A stretch of DNA of 47,476 nt. It comes from Bacteroidia bacterium. GTDB taxonomy: Bacteria; Bacteroidota; Bacteroidia; Bacteroidales; Prolixibacteraceae. A program made the translations under genes and the position numbers. The notes beneath the pieces were generated by a model that worked only from the letters and a program-made list of their open reading frames with translations, ran no database searches and was not told the origin of the DNA. Location: assembly GCA_026391315.1 (NCBI GenBank), contig JAPLDT010000015.1, positions 1 through 47,476 of the forward strand. Direction: 5' to 3'. Shown here piece by piece: positions 9,768 to 17,402 of the stretch. Position 1 is the stretch's first letter, and the number at the start of each line of letters is the position of its first letter.

Positions 9768-9797
9768 CAAATCTAATTATAAATTTCCAACCATCAA
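9768..9797 (-). promoter_or_regulatory. Promoter of the hybrid kinase gene
   Basis: On the minus strand TAGATTTG (9775 to 9768) matches the Bacteroidota -7 element TAnnTTTG, 47 bases upstream of the kinase ATG. A TTG lies 19 bases further upstream (9797 to 9795), at the expected -33 spacing. Confidence 0.5.
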
Positions 9798-9828
9798 TAA
9801 ATATTATATTGTTCAGTTATCTTTCTGT

Positions 9829-9924
9829 GAAATACCCACGCGAAAATTTTCACAACAACCGAAATGATTATATGGGTATTCCATCTGGCAACTGAAAAGT
9901 AAAATTATAAACAGATGAAATAAT
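9829..9924. repeat. Two-hairpin dispersed element, copy A
   Basis: AATACCCA (9831-9838) pairs with TGGGTATT (9873-9880). The loop holds CGAAATGA (9860-9867). Then comes CATCTGGCAA (9882-9891), and GATGAAATAA begins at 9914. CATCTG (9882-9887) can also pair with CAGATG (9912-9917) as a second stem. The same order of blocks appears at 34419-34518, where the first stem carries a compensatory change. It lies between mobA and the kinase gene. Confidence 0.55.
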
Positions 9925-9961
9925 TATTTAAAGATTAATACCGATGTGTGAACGCATTTTT

Positions 9962-10537
9962 TCAGCTAACATAGCGATCTATCTGATCCATGGAGTTTAG
10001 ATTTACAAACAGATTTGGGTATTTCTCCATCATCAGCCAAGTTTCGAGGTAATTGATATGGCAGGAATGGAGAATCTTGTGCAACGCAAGATTCCCATTA
10101 GCAACCGCTTCTTCGAATACAGTTCCCAAATCCCTGTGGTAGAGAGCTGCCAGGGGTTCCATATTTCCGTTGTGTATCGGGACAACAGCCTGATAATTTG
10201 AGGCAGCGTTGAGTAATTTTTCGATAAATTCCCCTTCCAGAAAGGGTAGATCACACGCAAGGACAATGTTCCAGGGAGTGGAGGAGTTCTTTAATACGGC
10301 AGCAAGTCCGGCGGCTGGACCCAAACCTGTCACTTCGTCGGGGATTAACTCGCATCCGAATGTTTGGTAGTCTGAGTTAGAGGAACCAATAACTATCCGG
10401 TCGGTAAAGGAGGAGAGCAGTTCAATACCATATTGAATCAGCGGTTTTCCCCTGAACTCAACCAATCCCTTCTCCTGTCCCATGCGGCTGCTTTTGCCTC
10501 CGGCAAGAAGAATACCTGTGATATCGGATCTGAACAT
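9962..10537 (-). CDS. mobA: Molybdenum cofactor guanylyltransferase
   Basis: This 191-residue protein attaches GMP to molybdopterin to make the guanine dinucleotide form of the cofactor. It shows the nucleotidyltransferase signature ILLAGGKSSRMGQEKG, then LIPDEVTGLGPAAGLAAVL, CDLPFL (usually DMPF), GNMEPLAALY and, near the end, FVNLNSMDQ, which matches the family FxNxNTPxD text. The length is normal for MobA. No other molybdopterin gene is adjacent, so the partner enzymes must lie elsewhere. It is divergently oriented from recX. Confidence 0.9.
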   Translation of the reverse strand: MFRSDITGILLAGGKSSRMGQEKGLVEFRGKPLIQYGIELLSSFTDRIVIGSSNSDYQTFGCELIPDEVTGLGPAAGLAAVLKNSSTPWNIVLACDLPFLEGEFIEKLLNAASNYQAVVPIHNGNMEPLAALYHRDLGTVFEEAVANGNLALHKILHSCHINYLETWLMMEKYPNLFVNLNSMDQIDRYVS

Positions 10538-10582
10538 GAAAGGTGAATTAATGATTAAAGATTAAAAATTACAGATGTCGAA

Positions 10583-10590
10583 CAAACTTA
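10583..10590 (-). promoter_or_regulatory. Promoter -7 element for mobA
   Basis: The minus strand reads TAAGTTTG, a match to TAnnTTTG, 45 bases upstream of the mobA ATG. No clear -33 TTTG was seen. Confidence 0.4.
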
Positions 10591-10622
10591 GCTTTTTTCG
10601 ACCGTTAGCGACTGGAATTTGG

Positions 10623-10630
10623 TATTTTTG
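10623..10630 (+). promoter_or_regulatory. Promoter -7 element for recX
   Basis: TATTTTTG matches TAnnTTTG, 52 bases upstream of the recX ATG at 10683. It faces away from the mobA promoter in the same intergenic gap. Confidence 0.4.
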
Positions 10631-10682
10631 TTAGTGGATCGTATAAAAATCAGTGTGATATTTTTGATCAAAGAGACGCAAT

Positions 10683-11153
10683 ATGGGTATTTTCAAACAA
10701 CCATTGACCTATCGGGAGGCGTATGCCAAAGCTACCGATCTTTGCTGCAAGTCGGAAAAATGTGCGTTTGATCTGGAGCTGAAGTGTCGTGAATGGCAGT
10801 TAGCGGAAGAAGAGGGCTCGAAATTAATAGCCAGTTTGGTGAAGGATAAATTCATCGATCATCGGCGATATGCAACCAGTTTTGTCAACGACAAGTTCAG
10901 GTTCAACAAATGGGGGAAGATCAAATTGGCCTATGTCTTGCGGCAGAAGCAGGTTGAGGATAAATATATTCGCGAAGCTTTGTCAAATCTGCCGCAGGAT
11001 GTTTACCTCAAAGTGTTGCTTGACCTGCTTTCCGCGAAAGCGAAAACAATCAGGGATACCAACGGCTATACCCGAAGGGGAAAGTTGCTTGCTTTTGCTC
11101 AAAGCAGAGGGTTTGAGATTGATATCGCGATCAAGATAATAGAGCGAATGTGA
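10683..11153 (+). CDS. recX: RecX family regulator of RecA
   Basis: This 156-residue protein is all-helical, as expected for RecX, which binds RecA filaments and limits recombinase activity. Family text includes SKLIASLVKDKFIDHRRYATSFVNDKFRFNKWG split across two of the three-helix repeats, followed by KIKLAYVLRQKQV. The length is typical. Its TGA stop (11151-11153) lies inside the first unit of a GGGAAATT-type tandem repeat. No recA is adjacent. A single gene with its own likely promoter at 10623. Confidence 0.88.
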   Translation: MGIFKQPLTYREAYAKATDLCCKSEKCAFDLELKCREWQLAEEEGSKLIASLVKDKFIDHRRYATSFVNDKFRFNKWGKIKLAYVLRQKQVEDKYIREALSNLPQDVYLKVLLDLLSAKAKTIRDTNGYTRRGKLLAFAQSRGFEIDIAIKIIERM

Positions 11154-11192
11154 AAATTGGGAAATTGGGAAATTGGGAAATGTGAAAATTGA
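11150..11192. repeat. GGGAAATT tandem repeat after recX stop
   Basis: Four imperfect copies of an 8-base unit (GGGAAATT/GGGAAATG) framed by TGTGAAAATTG start at the recX stop codon. An inverted relative lies at 11398-11438, with further relatives at 34287-34312 and 36453-36486. Confidence 0.7.
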
Positions 11193-11353
11193 GCCTCTCT
11201 TACGCTAGCTCCTATTGATGTGCCTGATTTTAGCAGTTGATTGCTTATAACGTATTTTCTGTGTTCATCAAGCAATTCACATGCAGCAACAATCTTAAGT
11301 GCGAAACTGAATGACTTGTCAACGATAACATTATTTCTGTATTCACCTATCAT
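11192..11353 (-). pseudogene. Truncated four-helix-bundle (S23-like) protein gene
   Basis: The first 54 codons read like the N-terminal half of a four-helix-bundle protein of the 23S rRNA intervening-sequence/S23 family: FALKIVAACELLDEHRKYVISNQLLKSGTSIGASVREAQ. Full-length members have about 115-125 residues. Here the homology stops exactly where the GGGAAATT repeat begins, and the remaining frame (to 11099) only translates the repeat and antisense recX. I read it as a remnant cut by the repeat. Its initiation codon is at 11353. Confidence 0.6.
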
Positions 11354-11397
11354 ATCTACAAGTTACCCCTTTTTCTCCACTTTAGCGAATTTACCCT

Positions 11398-11438
11398 CCC
11401 CCAATTTTCACATTTTCACATTTCCCAATTTCCACATT
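11398..11438. repeat. CAATTTCCC repeat, inverted relative of 11150-11192
   Basis: CCCAATTTTCACATT and CACATTTCCCAATTTCC are the reverse complement of the repeat after recX. The two copies flank the truncated S23-like gene as inverted repeats. Confidence 0.65.
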
Positions 11439-11447
11439 ATTAATCCA

Positions 11448-11455
11448 TATCTTTG
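11448..11455 (+). promoter_or_regulatory. Promoter -7 element for prfB
   Basis: TATCTTTG matches TAnnTTTG and ends 30 bases before the prfB ATG at 11486. No Shine-Dalgarno sequence precedes that ATG, as usual in Bacteroidota. Confidence 0.5.
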
Positions 11456-11485
11456 TAGTCAGTATAAATATAAAATGCAACAGCA

Positions 11486-12584
11486 ATGATTTTGAAGGAG
11501 CAACTCAAAGAGCTTGTTGAGCGCCGGGATGCGCTGAGGAGGTATCTTTGACATCGATACTAAACTAATCCGGGTAGAAGAGGAGGAGCTGAAAACCCAG
11601 GATCCGGATTTCTGGAGCCATCCCAAAGAGGCGGAAGCCCATATGCGCCTGATTCGTACCATGAAACAATGGACGGATAGTTTCATGATCGTTGATAATC
11701 TGGTGGAAGAGTTGCAGGTTATTTTCGAATTCAGTGAAGCCGGAGAGGCCACTGAAGATGAGGTGGAGATGCATTTTACCGAAGCCCGTACCGCCGTAGA
11801 AGATTTGGAAACCAGAAATATGCTCAGACGCGAGGAGGACCGGCTGGGTGCCGTTCTGAAAATCAATGCAGGAGCTGGAGGAACTGAATCGAACGACTGG
11901 GCCGACATGCTGATGCGCATGTACCTGCGCTGGGCCGAAAAACACAAATATACCGTCAGGGAAGCCAGTTTTGTGGCGGGTGAAGATGTCGGAGTCAAAA
12001 GCGTGACGATTGAAATAGAGGGCGATTTCGCCTACGGTTATCTCAAGAGCGAAAACGGCGTGCACCGCCTGGTGCGCATCTCTCCATTCAATGCGCAGGG
12101 GAAAAGGCAGACCTCTTTTACCTCAGTGTTTGTTTCACCGCTGGTGGATGATACCATAGAGATTGAGGTCAATCCGGGAGATATCTCCTGGGATACCTTC
12201 CGGTCGGGTGGGGCAGGCGGACAAAATGTCAACAAAGTAGAGACCGGAGTGCGGCTGAAACATGCTCCTTCCGGTATTATCATTGAGAATACAGAATCCC
12301 GTTCGCAGCTGCAGAACAAGGAGAATGCCATCCGGTTGCTGAAATCGCAGTTGTATGCCCAGGAGCTGCAGCGGCGTCTGGAGGCGCAAACCAAACTTGA
12401 AGCTACCAAAATGAAGATCGAGTGGGGCTCTCAGATTCGTTCGTATGTGATGCAGCCCTACAAACTGGTAAAAGATAACCGCACCGACTTCGAGACGTCC
12501 AATGTGCAGGCCGTGATGGATGGGGATATTGATGGATTTATTAAGGCCTATTTGATGGAGTTTTCGGAAAGTCAGAAGGAATAA
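11486..12584 (+). CDS. prfB: Peptide chain release factor 2, programmed +1 frameshift
   Basis: RF2 recognises UGA and UAA stops and triggers peptide release. Translation starts at ATG 11486, reads 21 codons to CTT (11546-11548), meets an in-frame TGA (11549-11551) and continues after a +1 shift at GAC (11550-11552). The product has about 365 residues. The codon-recognition tripeptide SPF is at about 199-201 (RISPFNAQG) and the catalytic GGQ at about 244-246 (GGAGGQNVNKVETG). The shift site follows the classical order: AGGAGG, 3 bases, CTTTGAC. The 3' end of the gene is one arm of an 86-base perfect palindrome. Confidence 0.95.
11537..11552 (+). promoter_or_regulatory. prfB autoregulatory +1 frameshift site
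   Basis: AGGAGG (11537-11542), TAT, then the slippery CTT and TGA followed by C. This matches the E. coli RF2 site, where a Shine-Dalgarno-like sequence close to the P site and a poorly terminating UGA-C promote the shift when RF2 is scarce. The TATCTTTGAC core is identical to that of E. coli. Confidence 0.93.
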
Positions 12585-12651
12585 AAATATTACACAGAAA
12601 AACCGCAATTGCGGTTTTTCTGTGTAATATTTTTATTCCTTCTGACTTTCC
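12566..12651. terminator. prfB: 86-bp perfect palindrome at the end of prfB
   Basis: Two 43-base arms (12566-12608 and 12609-12651) are exact reverse complements with no spacer; the centre is CCGCAATTGCGG. The left arm includes the last six codons and stop of prfB. The inner part followed by a T-rich strand could act as a bidirectional terminator. The arms are far longer than a terminator needs. Pairing breaks abruptly at both outer ends. Confidence 0.8.
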
Positions 12652-12664
12652 ATGAAATTTTCGA

Positions 12665-12672
12665 TAGATTTG
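12665..12672 (+). promoter_or_regulatory. Promoter -7 element for the Gfo/Idh/MocA gene
   Basis: TAGATTTG matches TAnnTTTG, 55 bases upstream of the chosen ATG at 12728 and just downstream of the prfB palindrome. Confidence 0.45.
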
Positions 12673-12727
12673 CATGTACACAATCGATTGCACAGAAATC
12701 TTTCCACTAACAATTAATATGCAACTT

Positions 12728-14032
12728 ATGGAAAACAACAACCAGGATTCGCGCAGGAGTTTTATTAAAAAATCTGCAGCAGCAACTGCACTACTATCTG
12801 TTCCAACGATTATTCCATCCAAGGTTTTTGGCGCTAATGACCGGGTTAATGCCGCCGTTTTGGGTGTGAACGGACGAGGCAAAAATCACATCCAAGGGTT
12901 GATGGAACAACCAAATGTTCAAATCACCACTTTTGTTGACCCTGATCTCAATGTAGCCAATGAGCGCGCTAAAGATTTTGAGGCCAAATACGGAAAAACA
13001 GTGAAGGTTGTTCAGGATATGCGCAAAGCATTCGAAGACAAGGATATTGATGTTGTTACCGTTGCCACACCCAACCACTGGCATACCCTTGCCACCATCT
13101 GGGCTTGTCAGGCAGGGAAAGATGTCTACGTAGAAAAGCCGGGATCGCACAATATATGGGAAGGCCGGAAAATGGTAGAAGCTGCCCACAAATACAACCG
13201 TGTTGTGCAGCATGGCGTTCAACTGCGCAGCTCGGTGGCGATCAATGAAGCTATTAAACTCTTGCGCGATGGATACATTGGCAATGTTTACATGGCCAGG
13301 GGACTCGTTTTCAGAAAAAGGGGCGATATTGGCAACAAACCCACCGAACCGGTACCGGCAGGATTGGACTACGACATCTGGACGGGTCCGGCCCCAAAAC
13401 GTCCGTTTACGAGGAATATCGTGCATTACAACTGGCACTGGCATTGGGATTATGGCAATGGCGACGTCGGAAATCAGGGAATTCATGAAACTGACCTCTG
13501 CATGTGGGGATTGAATGTTGGTTTGCCAAATAAAATTACGGCCATGGGCGGTAAGTTTCTTTTCGATGACTGTAAAGAGACCCCCGAAGTGCTATCGTCT
13601 GTTTACCACTATCCGGATGAGAAGAAGATCATCCAGTTTGAGGTACGTCCCTGGTATACCAATTCAGAAGATGGTTCCTCGGTAGGCAATATCTTTTATG
13701 GCGACAAAGGTTACATGGTGATCAAAGGTTACGATACCTATGAAACCTTTCTTGGCGACAAAAAGGAACCAGGTATGAAGGGCAAAGCAGGTGGTGACCA
13801 CTTCAAAAATTTCATCGAAGCTGTTAGGGCACATGATCCGAAGATGGTGAATGCCCCGGTTGAGAGCGCACATCTTTCATCAGCCCTGGCACACCTTGGA
13901 AACATCGCGTACCGTACAGGCAGGGTGCTGACATTTGATCCTAAAACAGAGAAATTTGTCAATGATCCTGAAGCCGACAAATACCTGAGCCGCAATTACA
14001 GGGCGCCGTTTATTGTTCCTGATAAGGTGTAA
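12728..14032 (+). CDS. Tat-exported Gfo/Idh/MocA family oxidoreductase
   Basis: This is 434 residues from the ATG at 12728, which places the twin-arginine signal DSRRSFIKKSAAATALL near the start; an ATG at 12719 is also possible. After cleavage near SKVFGAND comes a Rossmann domain (AAVLGVNGRGKNH). The family EKP motif is in VYVEKPGSHN, with HGVQLRS after it and WHWHWDYGNGDVGNQGIHE in the substrate domain. Members use NAD(P) to oxidise or reduce sugars or polyols, and exported ones often act on glycans and carry their cofactor. The substrate is unknown. It is a single gene, closed by two hairpins at 14040-14110. Confidence 0.9.
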   Translation: MENNNQDSRRSFIKKSAAATALLSVPTIIPSKVFGANDRVNAAVLGVNGRGKNHIQGLMEQPNVQITTFVDPDLNVANERAKDFEAKYGKTVKVVQDMRKAFEDKDIDVVTVATPNHWHTLATIWACQAGKDVYVEKPGSHNIWEGRKMVEAAHKYNRVVQHGVQLRSSVAINEAIKLLRDGYIGNVYMARGLVFRKRGDIGNKPTEPVPAGLDYDIWTGPAPKRPFTRNIVHYNWHWHWDYGNGDVGNQGIHETDLCMWGLNVGLPNKITAMGGKFLFDDCKETPEVLSSVYHYPDEKKIIQFEVRPWYTNSEDGSSVGNIFYGDKGYMVIKGYDTYETFLGDKKEPGMKGKAGGDHFKNFIEAVRAHDPKMVNAPVESAHLSSALAHLGNIAYRTGRVLTFDPKTEKFVNDPEADKYLSRNYRAPFIVPDKV

Positions 14033-14039
14033 TATGTTT

Positions 14040-14075
14040 AAAACCGTCAAGGTTTTTGGAAACCTTGACGGTTTT
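14040..14075. terminator. Hairpin terminator
   Basis: A perfect 16-base stem (14040-14055 with 14060-14075) closes on the loop TTGG, eight bases after the oxidoreductase stop. The right arm ends in TTTT. Confidence 0.75.
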
Positions 14076-14083
14076 ATGCAGGT

Positions 14084-14110
14084 AAGGGAGTACTTGGTGC
14101 TCCCTTTTTT
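14084..14110 (+). terminator. Second hairpin with T run
   Basis: AAGGGAG (14084-14090) pairs with CTCCCTT (14100-14106) and is followed by a T run to 14110. It stands in tandem with the hairpin at 14040. Confidence 0.6.
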
Positions 14111-14130
14111 AATGTCTGAAATTTATAGCG

Positions 14131-14194
14131 ATAGGTAATATTTGGTTGTAACCTATTATATCCATGTTTTTTATATTTTTGATGTTAGGTATAG
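14131..14194. promoter_or_regulatory. TAGGT palindrome and promoter of the PAS/LuxR-type gene
   Basis: ATAGGTAA (14131-14138) and TAACCTAT (14149-14156) form an inverted pair. A third TTAGGTATAG lies at 14185-14194. The -7 element TATTTTTG (14174-14181) sits between them, 31 bases before the ATG at 14213. The arrangement suggests that the regulator controls its own promoter. Confidence 0.45.
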
Positions 14195-14212
14195 TACAAG
14201 CAATGAACGATT

Positions 14213-15205
14213 ATGGATAGCCATTTTGAACCCGAAGCAGAAGAACGGATAAAAGCATTGGAAAGTCAGGTTTCCATGCTGCAGGAGAAAAACTATTTCC
14301 TTGAAAGCGAACTGAAAGCAATCGATGTAGAGCGGACCAAGTACCAGATGATTGCAGATTTTGCGCAGGACTGGGAGTTGTGGATCGATCCGAAAGCCAA
14401 TTTTGTCTGGGTCTCACCTTCCAGCAACGATTTGACCGGTTACACTCCGGATGAATACTTCAAGAATCCCGGTTTGTTCTATGAGCTTATCTATAAGGAA
14501 GATGAACAGAAGGTTCGCCACTCTATCCACGATTCCATCAACTTTATGCAGATTGGTCAGTCAGTCGAATTCCGGATCCTCACCAAAACCAAGCAACTGC
14601 GTTGGTGTGAAATGAACAGTAAAGCAGTTTTTGATAAGAGAGGGCTCTACCTAGGGCAGCGTTGCTCGGTAAGGGATATCACCCGGTTAAAGAGCGCCCT
14701 TGGCCATATTCGCGAGATCACGGACACTCATATGCTGGAGATAAAGGCCAAACAGCGCTACAGGGACGAAATGGCAGGAAAGGACAGGGAGTTGGTCTCC
14801 TCTATGATCATGATCGCCCAGAAAAATGAGATTGTTTCTTATGTACGAAAGAACCTCTCCGTCATCAGGACCACTTTGCCGGTACCGATGCAGCAAAAAG
14901 TGACTGTCATGCTGGAGAAAATAGAGGCGCACCAGCGGTTGCAACTCTTTAATTGGGAGGATTTTAAATATCATTTCGAGAAGGTTCACCAAGGATTTTT
15001 CAGCAGGTTAAAGGAGCGTTTTCCAAAGCTAACAATCAAAGACCAACGATTGTGCGCCTATCTGCACCTTGGTTTATCGACCAAAGAACTGGCCGGAATA
15101 CTCAATATCACCGCTGAAAGTGCTGAAATTGGCAGAATCCGGCTACGAAAAAAACTCGGATTGACCCGCACCCAAAACCTCAACACCTTTTTTCAGGAGG
15201 TGTAA
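14213..15205 (+). CDS. PAS-domain transcriptional regulator with LuxR-type HTH
   Basis: This 330-residue protein starts with a coiled coil (about 8-45). A PAS domain follows (about 45-165; DWELWIDPKANFVWVSPSSNDLTGYTPDEY), then helical linkers (about 175-265). The C-terminal winged or LuxR-like helix-turn-helix (about 265-330) contains RFPKLTIKDQRLCAYLHLGLS, split here from TKELAGILNITAESAEIGR. PAS domains sense small molecules, redox state or partner proteins; there is no receiver domain. The gene lies upstream of DUF4954-glmS, and TAGGT-type motifs flank it on both sides, so it may control both. The ligand is unknown. Confidence 0.85.
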   Translation: MDSHFEPEAEERIKALESQVSMLQEKNYFLESELKAIDVERTKYQMIADFAQDWELWIDPKANFVWVSPSSNDLTGYTPDEYFKNPGLFYELIYKEDEQKVRHSIHDSINFMQIGQSVEFRILTKTKQLRWCEMNSKAVFDKRGLYLGQRCSVRDITRLKSALGHIREITDTHMLEIKAKQRYRDEMAGKDRELVSSMIMIAQKNEIVSYVRKNLSVIRTTLPVPMQQKVTVMLEKIEAHQRLQLFNWEDFKYHFEKVHQGFFSRLKERFPKLTIKDQRLCAYLHLGLSTKELAGILNITAESAEIGRIRLRKKLGLTRTQNLNTFFQEV

Positions 15206-15237
15206 GGATCAGAAAAGTAAATTTGTCAATTTATATG

Positions 15238-15311
15238 ATAGGTTATAAAATGCATAATATAAATTAGATATAATATATTGATATGGTTTTTTAAAATATG
15301 TTAGGTTATTA
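15238..15311. promoter_or_regulatory. TAGGTTAT motifs upstream of DUF4954-glmS
   Basis: ATAGGTTATA (15238-15247) and TTAGGTTATTA (15301-15311) repeat the motif seen before the PAS/LuxR-type gene. They lie 68 and more bases before the DUF4954 start in an AT-rich gap. Confidence 0.4.
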
Positions 15312-15378
15312 TTCATATCTATTTCCCCAACGTGTAAACAAATCCGCTTTCTTTGCCAGATAACTCTAAACTAAATCT

Positions 15379-17397
15379 ATGAGTGGATCTGCTTACCGTA
15401 AACTGACCGATGAAGAGATTGGTCAGCTAATTGTCCAGGGATGTTATTGCGAAGACTGGAACCTGATTGAGGTAGTTCCCAACTTTCTTCCTGATAATGT
15501 TAGGTTCACAAAGTTCTCAGGCACCAACAAACTGGGAAGATTTGACGAAGAAATTACCCTTTTTGGCGGAGTCAGGATGAAGACCGGTATTGTACATGCC
15601 CACATCCACAACTGTGTGATTGACGACAATGCCATGATTAACAGTGTAAAGAGCTATATTGCCAACTATTCCATCGGTAAGCATGTAATTATTCACAACC
15701 TGAACCAGCTGGCCGTTGAGGGAACCACATCCTTTGGGAATGGCATCAGGGTTAAGGTCATCAATGAATCTGGTGGTCGCGAAATACCTATTTATGACCA
15801 TCTCTCAGCGCATGTTGCTTACATCCTGGCGCTATATCGACACCGGAAGAGTGCTGTCAATGCGATTGAGCGCCTGATTGCAAACTATGTGGATTTTATC
15901 TCCTCTTCGGTTGGAACTGTCTGTGATGGTGTTCGGATGATTAATTGCGGAACGCTTCGGAATGTGAAAATTGGACCCGGCGCAGTATTGGAGGGCGTTT
16001 CGAAACTTGACAACGGAAGTATCAACAGCACGGTGGCTGATCCGGTAACCTTTGGTCAGGGTGTTATCCTGGAAAATTTTATCGTCTGTTCAGGCACCAG
16101 AATTACAGATACCACGCTGGTATCCAACTGTTTTATAGGCCAGGGATGTATCCTGGACAAGCACTATTCGGCTGTAGAATCCGTCTTTTTTGCGAACTGC
16201 CAGGGCCTGCACGGAGAGGCCTGTTCAATTTTTGCCGGACCTTACACCGTGTCACACCACAAATCGTCTCTACTGATTGCCGGCCTCTTCTCCTTTATGA
16301 ACGCAGGGAGCGGGTCGAACCAGAGCAACCACCTCTACAAACTAGGACCCATTCACCAGGGGGTCGTCGAAAGAGGTGCCAAAACCACCAGCGATTCCTA
16401 CATTTTATGGCCTTCACGGATAGGGGCTTTCTCCCTTGTTCTTGGGCGTCACTACCGTCATTCCGATACTACCGATTTTCCTTTTTCCTACCTGATTGAG
16501 GAGAAGGATGAAAGCCGGCTAATCCCCGGCATTAACCTGCAAAGTATCGGTACCATCCGCGACTCTCAGAAATGGCCAAAACGCGACAGACGGAAAGATA
16601 CCAACCTGCTGGATTCCATCAATTTCAACCTGCTAAGTCCCTATACCATTCAGAAGATGATCAATGGAAGGGCAATCCTGCTGGAGTTGGTGCACGCTTC
16701 CGGCGAAACGACTCCTCATTATACTTACAATGGGATGATCATCAAGAATAGTGCACTCCTGAGGGGAATAGAGTTATATGAGAAGGCTATTTGGAAATTC
16801 CTGGGTAACTCACTACTTTCCAGGATACAACGGATGAACGTCAACTCAACGGAAGAGATCAGGGAGGCTTTGAAGAAAGATACTCCGCTTGGGAGTAAGT
16901 CCAGGTGGCTGGACCTGTCGGGCTTGATCTGTCCATCGGATGCCATTGATCAGTTGTTGGATTCGATTGAGAACAAAAGAGTTCATTCGCTGGAGGAGGT
17001 TCATGCGGCTATCCGGTCGATCCACAAAAATTATTACACCTATGAATGGTCGTGGGCCGTCGATGTTTTTCGACAGTTTTACAAAACCCCGATCGAGGAA
17101 TTTTTGCCTGCCGATGTGATCGAGGTTACCAGGAAATGGCTAAAGGCAGTCCTGGAGATCGACCAATTGCTTTATAATGACGCTAAAAAGGAGTTTTCTT
17201 TGATCAAACAAACAGGTTTTGGGATCGATGGCGACAAGTTGGTCAGGCAACTGGATTTCGATGAGGTCAGGGGAGAATTTGAAACCCATGCCGAAGTTAG
17301 TTCGATCAGGGACCACATGGCGAAAAAGGAGGCGCTGGGCCATGAAGTGATCGCGAAGATGGAAAAAATACTTTTGCTCCAGACCATCCAAAATTAA
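15379..17397 (+). CDS. DUF4954 family protein, left-handed beta-helix-like
   Basis: This 672-residue protein matches the DUF4954 family of Bacteroidota and spirochaetes from its start (YRKLTDEEIGQLIVQGC) and size. Residues about 60-330 contain hexapeptide-like turns (IGKHVIIHNLNQ, NVKIGPGAVLEGVSKL, NCFIGQGCILDKHY) typical of left-handed parallel beta helices, the fold of GlmU and other sugar-nucleotide acyl- and nucleotidyltransferases. A helical C-terminal part follows (about 420-672). The activity is not established. The gene ends 5 bases before glmS, so the pair is almost certainly co-transcribed, which suggests a role in amino-sugar metabolism. Confidence 0.85.
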   Translation: MSGSAYRKLTDEEIGQLIVQGCYCEDWNLIEVVPNFLPDNVRFTKFSGTNKLGRFDEEITLFGGVRMKTGIVHAHIHNCVIDDNAMINSVKSYIANYSIGKHVIIHNLNQLAVEGTTSFGNGIRVKVINESGGREIPIYDHLSAHVAYILALYRHRKSAVNAIERLIANYVDFISSSVGTVCDGVRMINCGTLRNVKIGPGAVLEGVSKLDNGSINSTVADPVTFGQGVILENFIVCSGTRITDTTLVSNCFIGQGCILDKHYSAVESVFFANCQGLHGEACSIFAGPYTVSHHKSSLLIAGLFSFMNAGSGSNQSNHLYKLGPIHQGVVERGAKTTSDSYILWPSRIGAFSLVLGRHYRHSDTTDFPFSYLIEEKDESRLIPGINLQSIGTIRDSQKWPKRDRRKDTNLLDSINFNLLSPYTIQKMINGRAILLELVHASGETTPHYTYNGMIIKNSALLRGIELYEKAIWKFLGNSLLSRIQRMNVNSTEEIREALKKDTPLGSKSRWLDLSGLICPSDAIDQLLDSIENKRVHSLEEVHAAIRSIHKNYYTYEWSWAVDVFRQFYKTPIEEFLPADVIEVTRKWLKAVLEIDQLLYNDAKKEFSLIKQTGFGIDGDKLVRQLDFDEVRGEFETHAEVSSIRDHMAKKEALGHEVIAKMEKILLLQTIQN

Positions 17398-17402
17398 ATT
17401 CT

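Noticed and set aside
11549-11551. In-frame TGA in prfB as a sequencing error or a broken gene
   Set aside because: The context AGGAGG-TAT-CTT-TGA-C is the conserved RF2 recoding site, so the stop is functional and regulated.
12794-13486. Open frame of 230 codons on the minus strand
   Set aside because: Antisense to the Gfo/Idh/MocA gene, which has clear family motifs.
17398-17402. glmS ribozyme or riboswitch upstream of glmS
   Set aside because: Only 5 bases separate DUF4954 and glmS, and no such fold was seen before the operon.
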